Origin: Ophioceras dolichostomum
Lineage: Eukaryota; Ascomycota; Sordariomycetes; Magnaporthales; Ophioceraceae
NCBI GenBank assembly: GCA_003049485.1
Contig: PYST01000004.1
Coordinates: 1-64,000 of the forward strand
Direction of reading: 5' to 3'
Length of the DNA: 64,000 nucleotides
Below the pieces are notes generated by a model. That model saw only the letters and a program-made list of their open reading frames with translations, searched no databases and was not told the origin of the DNA. Each line of letters begins with the position of its first letter. Positions within the stretch are counted from its first letter, which is position 1. Shown here piece after piece: positions 23,562 through 33,889 of the stretch. The position numbers were made by a program, and so were the translations under genes.

Positions 23562-26152
23562 TTAGCGCATAGTGATGCTCGGCATAACTTTCCGGGCCGC
23601 GATGTTGACCCGGAACTCGTAGATGCCGTCCTCGGCACCGATGTATCTATTTGAGTGGGAAACACCATGTCAGTCAGTCCGCGGTCGGGTATGAACGAGC
23701 TGTTCGAGAAGCAAAAAGCAGAACTTGTTGGTTGTCAGCGAGCAAGCAAACTTACAGAATGGACCCATCCTCGCTCCACGACAACCCCGACGTCTCGTCC
23801 GGAGAAGGCATCTCCGCCGGCGGGTAGCTGCCCAGCGAGGGCCGGCGGAGCGGGTCGGGCTCTGCCGCCGAGACCGTCCTGAGCAGGTGGCTCCAGAACG
23901 ACGCCCGGTCCCTGCGCGTGGCGTCCTCGTCCGGCAGCCGCAGGTCCGACTGGGAGGTGACCGACATGGCGTAGAGGGCGTCCAGGTCCGACCAGTTGTT
24001 GTACAGGTTGGTCGAGCTGGCCAAGATCCGGGCCAGCAGACGCTCGCGCGCCGCGGTGGCGGGCGTCGGCGCCGTAGCCGCCGTAGTGGTAGTAGTGGTG
24101 GTAGTAGCGGCGGCGGGGGCAGCGACGGCGGCTCCGGATGTGGAGCCGTTGCTGGATGCTGCGTTGTTGTTGGTGCTCTCTGCTCTCTCCGCTGCCGCAG
24201 ATTGGGGGGTGTAGGTCCGTGTCCTCGGCGGCCGGGACGACAGCCAGAGGGGAGGCGCCCGCTCGGTGGAGCTGTTGCTACCGCGGGTCCTAGTCTCGGC
24301 CGCCGCGTCGACGCGACGCAGACGGTCTAGGGCATCGTCCCTCTGTGCGTCTCGTTGGGCCTCTCTATGAGCCGCATCTCTGAGCACCTGCCTTACGCGG
24401 TCCCTCGTGCTCACGGCCTCGCTGGCCGCCCTTGTCAGGCTGGCGCTCCGTTCCCTTGGCCGAGAGCTCGCCTCGTTGGGGAACGCCCACGGCCTGGCGC
24501 GGCGGAGCGGATCGCGTATGGCATCGTGTTGCGGATCGTACGGATCGGGCCCGGGCATATCGCGGAACCTCGAGATTTGCGCATCGGCCGTTGTGTTATC
24601 TGGCTGTGCCGACATCTGCGCGCGCCGTTGCTGCGCCGCCACCCGCTGCTCTGCCGACACCCGCTGCTCCCGACGTCGCCGGTGATCCTGAAGAGCCCCC
24701 AAGACCTGCGTCTCCTCCTCTGATAGCGGCTCCCCGGTCAGCGAGGTGTTTGAACGATCTCCGGGTTCCGTCCAACGCGGCAGACGACCAATGGATACCG
24801 CTGCCAAATCGAGCGCGCGGGACGATTGCAAATCAAGCGTGCTCGCAAGGCTTGAGGCGAGGCTATCGCTGCGCTGCTCGCTGCGTGATTGGTTGGGCGG
24901 CTCGTGCCGGGTCTCCAGTAGCCGCGGGTCGATCGCGCCTCGGTCGGTGATTTCCGTGTGATCGTATGTGTCCTCAGCGTCGAGGTGCAGTATCTGCCTG
25001 GCCACGAAGCCGCTCCGGACATCCGCGATGCCGACGTGGCCGCGGTCCTCGGACCATGCCAGCAGGTCAAACGGCCCTGGAGAGAATGACATCTCCCGCA
25101 CGGCGCCTTTGTCGACGAACGGCCTCGAACTCGGGAAGTGAGTGACCATCGGGTCCTCGTCGGGCACCAGGATCGCGCTCGTGCTGAAGACGGAGATGAC
25201 ACCATACTGCGTCCCCACAGCCAGATATGTGCCCGTGTTGGAGAAACAGGCAGCAAAGCTCCCTCGATGTTCGCTGCCGTCATCCGGTCGCTGGCTCCGT
25301 AGATGGATTCGGCGGACCAGTCGCCAAATGAACTGGGGCGTGTCGAGAGATAGAAGGCTGCCACGGCTCGTCAAGAACAACTCTACCCGCTCGTGGACGT
25401 AGAGGTAAGGGTCGTCGCCAATGGCAACCAGCAATCGGCCGTCAGGCGATATAACCGCTCGATTGACGCAGTCCGGGTACAGCACCACATCCAGCGCCTC
25501 CATACTATCGAGGCCGACGATAGTCACATGGTGGTCGTTGTTGGCGAGAACTGCGACTGGGGTCTCGTAGGCGTATTGGTAGGGCTCGAGCTGCTCTGGC
25601 GGAAACCACATGGTGATGCAGTTTACCCGCTCTCTGCCAAACTTTTTGTTGCTCGCGACGATAGGCTTGTTGCGGGACCGCGGCAGGAGGGGAAACACAG
25701 GGTCGTCCTGTCGGGACGCATCCAATGGCGGCAGGCGAGTATTGAGAGGACCAAGCCCCAGCTCCAGCTCGAGCCCCAGTCCCATCCCCATCCCGAGGCT
25801 CCCAAGGCCAAGTGGGATGTCGAGCTGAGTGTTACTGTTGTTGGGCCGAGTCCTGCTAGGTCTATCCTCGACCTTTATCGCAGTGAACTCGCCCGTCTCG
25901 CCGCCACAGCAGACCCAGCCATTGTGGGCGACCAGACACCTCGGCGAGAAGGAAAGTCGAGTTACGGTTTCGGTCTCGAGCGTCTTGGTATCGAGTCGCT
26001 GCAGTTGCTTGTTTCCGTCGCCGGTCGGGAAGAAAACGATGCCCTCCGAGCCTGTGCCCACCAAGGACCGCAGCTGCCAATGGATGGGGCTGATCGAAGC
26101 GCGGAAGTGCCGTCGCGGCTGCCTCGTGATCAGATTCTCGACAGGGTAGAAG
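23562..26152 (-). CDS. DUF2415 WD40-like protein (5' exon unresolved)
   Basis: Conserved fungal protein of unknown function. The last exon (23562-23646, ending in KVMPSITMR) joins the main exon (low end 23756) in frame. The main exon reads from about 26152, after the acceptor CACACAG. The N-terminal part has beta-propeller-like stretches: HWQLRSLVGTG, LSFSPRCLVAHNGWVCCGGE and FSNTGTYLAVGTQYGVISVF. The DUF2415 segment is about VREMSFSPGPFDLLAWSEDR followed by GHVGIADVRSGF. The middle (about 450-700) is Arg/Ser/Ala-rich, disordered and contains a long Thr/Ala tract. The C-terminus returns to propeller-like sequence (GLSWSEDGSIL, then YIGAEDGIYEFRVN). No in-frame ATG precedes the conserved part, so an upstream coding exon must exist, probably in 26200-26542 where MTDVDTLRVSALPEI begins at 26542. 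I could not find a donor of the right phase. Confidence 0.75.
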
Positions 26153-26169
26153 CTGTGTGGACACAAGCG

Positions 26170-26195
26170 CAGGCGCGCAGGCGCGCAGGCGCAGG
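26170..26195. repeat. 8-bp CAGGCGCG repeat next to a splice acceptor
   Basis: Three CAGGCGCG-type units plus a partial one lie in the presumed first intron of the DUF2415 gene, between a likely branch point (TTTACTGACAT) and the CACACAG acceptor. The repeat therefore lengthens the branch-to-acceptor distance. Confidence 0.8.
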
Positions 26196-26542
26196 CCAAT
26201 GTCAGTAAAATGCAATCGACCGCGCAAGTAGGGAGGACAAAGGGGTGATGCTTCCGAACCACAGCTGTTGTTCATGCTCTTTCTTGTCTTGGAGGCGGCC
26301 ATACATTGCCATGCTTGCTGGCGGGTCCCGTCCTTCAGTGACGGACTATTCGAGGACGGGAAAGCCGTCACGGGTGGGGCGCTAGCGATTGTGTCACCAA
26401 CAAAATAACCACAAGCACCGGGAAACCAAGCTGTGGCGATCTGTTTGATGGCAGCGGCCGCGGTGTGGGCTCTTGACGAGTCGCGTTGCGCTGGGGGGAT
26501 TTCTGGTAACGCGGAGACTCGGAGGGTGTCGACGTCAGTCAT

Positions 26543-27769
26543 TCAATCCCATAGAAAATCTGCATACCGAATGCGGATGCGGGGCGACCGCGACCTTCTT
26601 TGGTAGGCATTAGGTGGGCAGGTCTTGCTCAGTATGATGTGGGAGGTGGTACTTGGCGCACCGGGCAAGAGTACCAACCTAACCTCAAGTTCGATGGTTT
26701 GTGGGTGGAATCAAATACCTGATGGTGCTTTGTGAGGCAAAAAAAAATATGGCGAGAGCGATGATGAAGATGGAATTGCGCTCGGAATGCAGAGAGGCGA
26801 ACTGCGCTTTGAGAAGGTTGATGCACCTGAGTCTTTATTACATGTTTTGCTCTCGCCCCATGATGGTGGTGGTGGTGGTGGTTCGTGCGCGATATTGGAT
26901 ATTAGCTTCCAACCCGCTCCCTTCCATCGCCATCAGCCAACTCAAGTTGGTATGTGACACCACCCACGCTAGCTCACATGCGCTAACTAACGTACATTAC
27001 CTATGCCCTCTGCACTGGTAGGCTGGCTGCCCTTCCAACACTAATGAGCCCAGGCTCTTTCAACCTTCGCTTCCCAGGTACTCAATAGAGCCCTCAGCAC
27101 CCTGGTCCAATCTCCGTCACTTCCTGGTATGTAAGCTAGCCAGGTACCTACTGGGTACCTCCCTACCTGCACGGAGCTCCGACATCCAGCTCAGCTCCTG
27201 CGAGGTTGATGTCGTCCAACCAGCAGATAGCCAACCATGGAGGACGTTGCAACGCAACGGTCATTGACAAGGTTGTGAGAACCAATTGCGAGAATCTGCT
27301 CAGCTTGCTCGCGAAGCGGAGATAATAAGGTTTTGATGAGAAATAGTTCGGGGAATAGGTTGTGAGAGTGTCAAGAATGTAAACAGCTAGAAGTGAATAT
27401 CTTCGACGGTGGCAGGACGGATACAGTCGGAAGATCGGTCGAAAATGGCCGGGCCCACGGGAGCTTTGAAATCATCCGTGCTCACGTGATGATTGCAGAG
27501 ATTTTCCCTTTCCGAGCCTAGCTCCACCCGCAATTCGCTGAGCTTCCATGATGCTTGAACCGTGCATCAGAGAATTTTTTATTTTATTTTTTTTTTCGCT
27601 GGGCAACTCCTTCTCGAGAACTTCGTTCTTCTTTTCTTCCTCCCCTCATCATAGCAACAACCACTCCAGCAACACCACCAACTTAATTCCCGTCTCTTGC
27701 ACTTCGCATCTTGTCCACTCTTCCTAGGTCCTTTCCATTCTTTAGCACTTTAATAATCACATCTCCAAA
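26543..27769. other. Divergent intergenic region, DUF2415 gene / ssc1
   Basis: About 1.2 kb shared upstream region. No supported coding frame. Pyrimidine-rich sequence (27585-27660) directly precedes ssc1, as is usual for strongly expressed fungal genes. A TTCTCGAGAA palindrome at 27611-27620 is a possible heat-shock-factor half-site pair. Confidence 0.55.
27611..27620. promoter_or_regulatory. Possible heat-shock-element-like palindrome
   Basis: TTCTCGAGAA lies about 150 bp before the ssc1 start and is followed by CTTCGTTCTTC. It contains inverted TTC/GAA units, but the spacing (4 nt) is not the canonical 2 nt, so this is only suggestive. Confidence 0.25.
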
Positions 27770-30050
27770 ATGCTCGCCTCGCGATTCGCCCGCGCTGTAA
27801 GTCGCTCTCCTTTTTCGCTCTCGCCAGCTCAGCGAAGACTTGTCGTGATGTGTTGCTAACAGCACATTGTGTATACAGCTGCCGAGGGCCACTCCCAGGC
27901 CTGCGAGCCTGCTCCGTGCGAAGCCGTTCAGCCCGGCGTTCGCCAGGTGGGAGTCGACTGATGAGAAGGTGAAGGGTTCTGTCATCGGCATCGATCTCGG
28001 TATGTCTAGTCCACCATATCCGCTGGCCCGAAGAGGCCTCATCCACCGCGCATCAGGTCGCGACCACAAACAACAATGTCTAAGGTTGTATGCTAACATG
28101 CTGTTTGACCATAGGTACCACAAACTCGGCCGTTGCCATCATGGAGGGCAAGACGCCAAAGATCATCGAGAACTCGGAAGGTACGACCATGTTTTCAACA
28201 ACGGTGATGAAGTAGATATTAGTAGTGTAGGTCTAACGTATGATGCAGGTGCCCGCACAACCCCATCCGTCGTTGCTTTCAGCCCGGATGGTGAGAGGTT
28301 AGTCGGTGTCGCTGCCAAGCGCCAAGCTGTGGTCAACCCCGAGAACACCCTCTTCGCCACCAAGCGCTTGATCGGCCGGAAGTTCACGGACGCCGAGGTC
28401 CAGCGCGATATCAAGGAGGTGCCATACAAGATTGTTCAGCACACCAATGGTGACGCCTGGGTCGAGGCCCGCGGCCAGAAGTACTCGCCATCGCAGATCG
28501 GTGGCTTCGTCCTGAACAAGATGAAGGAGACTGCTGAGGCTTACCTGAGCAAGCCCGTCAAGAACGCCGTCGTCACCGTGCCCGCCTACTTCAACGACTC
28601 GCAGCGCCAGGCCACCAAGGACGCTGGTCAGATCGCTGGCCTGAACGTGCTCCGTGTCGTCAACGAGCCTACTGCCGCTGCCCTGGCCTACGGTCTGGAG
28701 AAGGAGGCTGACCGCATTATTGCTGTGTACGATCTCGGCGGTGGTACCTTCGATATCTCGGTCCTCGAGATTCAGAACGGCGTTTTCGAGGTCAAGTCGA
28801 CCAACGGCGATACCCACCTGGGTGGTGAGGACTTTGATATCCACCTGGTCCGCCACATCGCTGCGGAGTTTAAGAAGGACTCTGGTATCGACCTGTCGAG
28901 TGACCGTATGGCCATCCAGAGGATTCGTGAGGCGGCTGAGAAGGCCAAGATTGAGCTGTCGTCGTCGCTTTCGACCGACATTAACCTGCCCTTCATCACT
29001 GCCGACGCCTCTGGACCCAAGCACATCAACATGAAGATGACGCGGGCGCAGCTGGAGAAGATGGTGGATCCCCTTATCCAGCGCACGATCGAGCCCGTCC
29101 GCAAGGCCCTAAAGGACGCCAACCTCCAGGCCAAGGATATTCAGGAGGTTATCCTGGTCGGTGGCATGACTCGTATGCCTAAGGTTTCGGAGTCGGTCAA
29201 GAGCATCTTCGGTCGCGAGCCTGCCAAGTCGGTCAACCCCGATGAGGCCGTCGCGATTGGTGCCGCCATCCAAGGTGCGGTTCTTTCGGGCGAGGTCAAG
29301 GATCTGCTGCTGCTGGATGTTACCCCGCTGTCGCTTGGTATTGAGACCCTAGGTGGTGTTTTCACCCGCCTGATCAACCGCAACACCACCATCCCCACCA
29401 AGAAGTCGCAGGTCTTCTCTACGGCCGCCGACTTCCAGACTGCTGTCGAGATCAAGGTGTTCCAGGGTGAGCGTGAGCTTGTGAAGGACAACAAGCTTCT
29501 GGGCAACTTCCAGCTCGTTGGCATCCCGCCTGCCCACCGTGGCGTGCCCCAGATCGAGGTCACGTTCGACATTGACGCCGACTCGATCGTGCACGTCCAC
29601 GCCAAGGACAAGTCCACCAATAAGGACCAGTCCATCACGATCGCCTCCGGCTCGGGCTTGTCGGACAACGAGATCCAGCAGATGGTTGAGGACTCGGAGA
29701 AGTACGCCGAGCAGGACAAGGAGCGCAAGTCGACGATCGAGGCTGCCAACAAGGCCGACAGCGTGCTGAACGACACCGAGAAGGCGCTGAACGAGCACTC
29801 TGACAAGCTTGACAAGTCCGAGGCCGACTCGCTCCGCGAGAAGATCGCCGGCCTGCGCGAGTTCGTCTCCCAGAACCAGTCGGGCGACGGCACCGCCACC
29901 GCCGCCGAGATTAAGGAGAAGACGGACGAGCTGCAGAACGCCAGCTTGAACCTCTTCGACAAGATGCACAAGGCCCGTGAGGCGGACGCCAACAAGTCCG
30001 CCGAGGCTGACTCGGCTGAGGGCGAGAAGAAGGATGAGTCCAAGCCTTAA
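27770..30050 (+). CDS. ssc1: Mitochondrial Hsp70 chaperone (Ssc1)
   Basis: Matrix DnaK-type chaperone that pulls preproteins through the TIM23 channel and folds them. Exons 27770-27796, 27879-27999, 28115-28180 and 28249-30050 give 2016 nt and 671 aa. The first exon is 27 nt (MLASRFARA). Exons 1-2 supply an Arg-rich presequence up to about residue 43. The ATPase domain starts at [18 protein letters not shown]. Hsp70 signatures [24 protein letters not shown] and [13 protein letters not shown] are intact, as is the linker [13 protein letters not shown]. The C-terminal lid ends in [10 protein letters not shown] rather than EEVD, which fits a mitochondrial member. Introns 2 and 3 contain no stop in the read-through frame and together measure 183 nt. 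A seemingly intronless frame therefore runs from 27867, but it destroys the GTTNS motif and is not the real protein. Confidence 0.96.
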
Positions 30051-30790
30051 GATACCGAAAGGATGAAGATGAGGAACCGGCGTGGCCCCGGGGAACAAAC
30101 CGCGTTTATCGACCTCAGTCTTCACCCACTGCCCTTTTGCAGAGCCGCTCCATATACCCTCCCTCCGGTCGGCTTCTTGCCACACACACCGATGTTGTCA
30201 GAGTAACGAGGAACTTCATGTATAGATCTTTTGTGTCCCTCGTCTCTTTCACACACAGACTTACTGCACTCCTCTTTTCTTTTTCTTGTAGTTATCATGT
30301 ACTCATATTCTCTCACACCTCACCGCCTGGGACTGGATTTTCAGATCCCGGTGCATGTCACACCATACCAAAACATTCTGTGTCTAATACTTTTTTTTAA
30401 CTCCTCTCCAAGAGAGAAACAGCGAGGCAGGCCGGGACCGGCGGCGGCGGCGTTTTGAGAATCAAAACCTCTATTTGAGAAAGAAGAAAGCAAAGCAAGA
30501 GAGCTGATTTGTTGCCATATTTTCCCCCTTCTTCTTTTAAGGCGTTGCATTGTCATGGCGAGTGAGTGTGGTGACAGGGGCTTCCTGTGTATGTATATAG
30601 TATCATAGGCTCCGCCTACCTGCCTGCCTATCTATCAATTGATGAGGTCTCGAGGGGGTAGGCGGGCAGGAGACGAAAATAAGATGAAGAACATTCCCCT
30701 CTCAACAAAAAGACAGCCTCACCCAGTTTATCGAAGATGAGGTCGTATTTTCCATCATCCCCTACCTCTCCCTGCCTAGATGCTTACCAC
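30051..30790. other. Convergent intergenic region (ssc1 / multicopper oxidase)
   Basis: Region of 740 bp with the ssc1 3' UTR and the end of the multicopper oxidase. No gene supported. T-rich segments at 30240-30300 and 30385-30400 may include the ssc1 polyadenylation region. Confidence 0.5.
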
Positions 30791-33700
30791 TCAATGTCTC
30801 TGCCTCGCGCAGAAGCTCTGCGAAAGATCCTTGACTGAGGGGCTCAGGGTGTCGTTGACCAGGGCTTTGAGGGCGTCGGGTGATTCGATGAAGGATACGA
30901 ACATGCCGCCTGTCGGTTTTGGTTTGTTCCGCCGTCGAGTCTCGGTCAGTACATACGAGGGATGAGGATAAGGATAGGGGGCGACATATCGGATTGTCCT
31001 CAGATCGTCCTCACACAACACACCTTTCATATGCCACGCGACATGGCAATGCAGAGCCCAGATGCCCGGATTGTCGGCCCTGAAGCGCAGGACGACGTGC
31101 GACTGGGCCGGCACGGTGACGGTGTCCCTGCGCATCGGATTCTCGAGGTTCCAGGTCGTACTGCTGCCGTCGATGCTGCTGCCGTCGCCGCCGGCGAACT
31201 CACCTGGTCCCCAGCCTACGATCTGGAAGCTGTGGCCTGATAATGTGTTTTGTCGGTGTGTATCGGACGGATCTTGTTAGCTAGGTTGCTATCATGATCC
31301 TATTAATTTTCTTAGTGGCGAAAGGGGTTCGGGTCGTCTATACCACTGTTTGTCGAATTGCGCGGCAGTTAGCTTCATTCGTGTGACCGAATTTCAACCC
31401 GTATCGCTCTTCTCTCATCCTGAGCCACTGGAAGACCAAGAGGGGAAAAAGGGAATGTGATATGGGGGCATTTAGATGAGAGAAACTACAGCAGAGAAAG
31501 GTACTTGGTTGAATATATGTATACGTACTGCAAATGGAACGGATGCTCCATGACATCCAGGCTATTGATGGCTATCTGGACACCCTCGTTCGTGTCTGGG
31601 ATGAGGAGTACCTGCTGGTCGAGCCGGAAGCCCCAGTTACTGTACGAGCCGGCATTCTCGGGCGAAAAGACCTGGCCCAATGCCTGCCAGAGCTGGGCGT
31701 CGTCTCGATAGGGGCTCCATGACGTCCGGGAATTTCAAAAAAAAAAAAAAAAAACAAGATTGAAGGGAGGGAACGCCAAGCAAGTTAGCCAGGTCCCAGT
31801 CCAAGGTCAGTCCAGCCAGTACCTAGGTAGGTAGGTAGGAAAGGGATTGATTGTCGATATCCGCGATGAAATGAGGACGGGAGATGACAGGACAGATAGT
31901 AGTAGTAGTAAGTGGCGGCACTGCAGAACGTACCCTGTTAATGAAGATACGATTCACCTCGCCCACCTGGCGGAACTGGAACGCGACACTATGCATGTTC
32001 CGCGGACTGACGGCCACTACGGCTTGTTTCCGGACAGGGACGGGCAGATCGAAGGGCATGTCGTCGCACCCTTCCCACACGTCTCCCCCTTGCGAAATTG
32101 TTCGCTATGCCGTAGGGGTTGCTCATGTTGCCCGCCACGCCTAGGGGCTCCTGATGCTGGTGCGGGTGCCCGTGCTGGTTTTTTTTGTCCTCCTGATCCT
32201 CCTGACCCTCCTGGTGGCTATTGCCGTTCTCCTCCTCTGTTGTTGTAGTGGTATCATTTGCTTCGTACACGAGCAACGCCCTGGCCTGATACCCGATGCT
32301 CTCGAGCCCCGTGCTGACGTACGGGCAATAGGGCACAAAACACGTCTGGGGCAAGGTGGCGCGTATGTAGTAAGCCCCTGCTTCCTGGTCGGCGCGCAGG
32401 ATCACGGAGTACCGCTGGCCGATGCTGATGTAGACGCCGCGCTGGCCGCGCAAGGGCTCGACCTCAACGCCGTCCATCTCGACGATGGTGAGCGTGTGGT
32501 TGTCGACGCTGAACCAGAACGACATGAAGGAGCTGTGGTTGATGAGCCGCAGGCGCACCGTCTTGGCCTGCTGGACGCGAGTGGCCGACAGGCGACCGCC
32601 GGTGCAAGGCGGTGGTGGTGGTGGTGTCCGCGTTTCTGTGCTGCTGTTGCTGCGCGGGGACGGATGTGATTGTGGTGGCTGTGGTGGTGGATAGGTGCTG
32701 GAGATGACGGAGCAGTTGCAGGTGTGCTGCTCGTTGATGAGGAAGTTGTCCGGGAGGGGCTCGACCCCTGCCTCCTTGGGGCTCCATTGCGAGCCTGGGC
32801 AGAGGTAGCTGTCGACGAGCTGGATGGACAAAGAAAGCAGAGAAAGCCAGAAATGTGAGAGACGGAACAGGTGGAACGCATAACGTGGAATGTACAATGG
32901 ACAGACAAACTGGACAGACAAACTCACGAGTGAGCCGTAGGTGTGGTAGTGGTCACCAACGAACATGATCCTCTCGTCGTCCGTCTTGGGCACCTTTTCA
33001 TCCGGATCATGTATGACCTAGATGTTCCAATATTAGCCAAGCGTGTCAGGTGTCAGGAGACATAGTAAAAGTCGCAGCACCTACGACGGGTCCATAAAGG
33101 CCATCAGTGTACTGAATCGACATGTGCGCATGGTACCAGAACGTGCCCCTTTGATCAAGCAAGTGGAACTCGTAAGTGAAACTCGCGCCGGGTGGGATTC
33201 CACACTGGCTGACCCCAGCGACGCCGTCCATCCACGTCGTATTCCGCTGGTCGATGCCGTGCCAGTGTATGCTGGTGCTCGTATTGACCATGCAGTTGTG
33301 GACGTGGACCTAGAGATTGTCATCAGCGAACAGCTCCGATCTGAATCACATTGAGAGATAATGGGATAGGATATCTAGCGGCCTATACCCGAACGGTGTC
33401 CCACGCATTCGCCTCAATCAGCGGGCCCGGCGACTGCCCGTTCACCAGGATCATCGGCTTGTAGAAGCCATCCAGCGCCGCATATGCCTGAGTGATCTCG
33501 AAGCTGAACTGTCTGACCGTCGTCTCCTTGCCGGCCGCAGCGGCCTTCACGAAACCGGTGTTCAGCTCGAGCTCGGGCCGGTTAACCAGCTTGCCGATAT
33601 CCTCGACGGTGGCCAGCCGGTCCGGCAGCCAGGAGTTGGGCAGACCCCTGTCGCTGTACGGCTCACAGTACGGCCAGTTTCCCGAGGAGGATAACGGCGA

Positions 33701-33889
33701 GAGCGGCGGCCAGCCCAGGCTGAGCGTCAGGCCCAACAGGACGACGTTGAAGAATATCAAAGTCGCAATGAAGACGCCTAGAGTTACCGTCCGAGGTGGT
33801 CGCGGGAATGGGCGAGGCGATTGTGACGGTGGGAAGTCCTCAGGAGTGTTGTGGGCGACAAGCCCGTTGCTCTCTCCTTTCATATCCAT
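30791..33889 (-). CDS. Membrane-anchored multicopper oxidase with apparent frameshift
   Basis: Laccase/ascorbate-oxidase-like enzyme. Exons: 33389-33889, 33085-33309, 32928-33017, 31934-32819, 31529-31725, 31344-31345, 31024-31236 and 30791-30909 (about 743 aa once the frameshift is allowed for). A type-II signal anchor ([20 protein letters not shown]) follows 33 hydrophilic residues. Copper ligands: IHWHG, WYHAHM, HPFHLHGHSF and [12 protein letters not shown]. The axial type-1 residue (Cys+10) is Met, suggesting a low-potential enzyme. Domain 2 has Pro/Ser-rich and His-rich inserts. Odd points: a C5 run at 32085-32089 breaks the frame, and deleting one base restores [18 protein letters not shown]. 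The intron after NR (31726-31933) has no AG where the family needs TSWSPY. The HG pair is rebuilt only by a 2-nt exon. It is either a young pseudogene or locally poor sequence. Confidence 0.75.
31344..31345 (-). other. Putative 2-nt microexon (TG) of the multicopper oxidase
   Basis: The upstream exon ends ...CATTTGCA before GTACGT (31528) and the downstream exon begins GCCACAGC after TATCAG. No single GT/AG intron gives a readable join. Inserting TG, which is flanked as ACAG|TG|GTATAG, yields CAT GGC CAC AGC TTC and restores HLHGHSF. Each flanking intron (183 and 107 nt) holds a CTAAC branch-point match. Confidence 0.5.
31737..31754. repeat. 18-base A homopolymer (poly-T in gene sense)
   Basis: Lies in the multicopper oxidase intron just upstream of the position where an acceptor AG is missing. 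It could be a polypyrimidine tract or a sequencing-error hotspot. Confidence 0.9.

Noticed and set aside
26153..26262. Start of the DUF2415 protein at 26262
   Set aside because: That frame opens with GTG, not ATG, and the peptide is rich in intron-like repeats. A splice acceptor at about 26153 explains the boundary better.
27867..30050. Intronless version of ssc1
   Set aside because: It replaces the conserved [12 protein letters not shown] and IIENSEGARTTPS segments with unrelated sequence. GT/AG introns restore them exactly.
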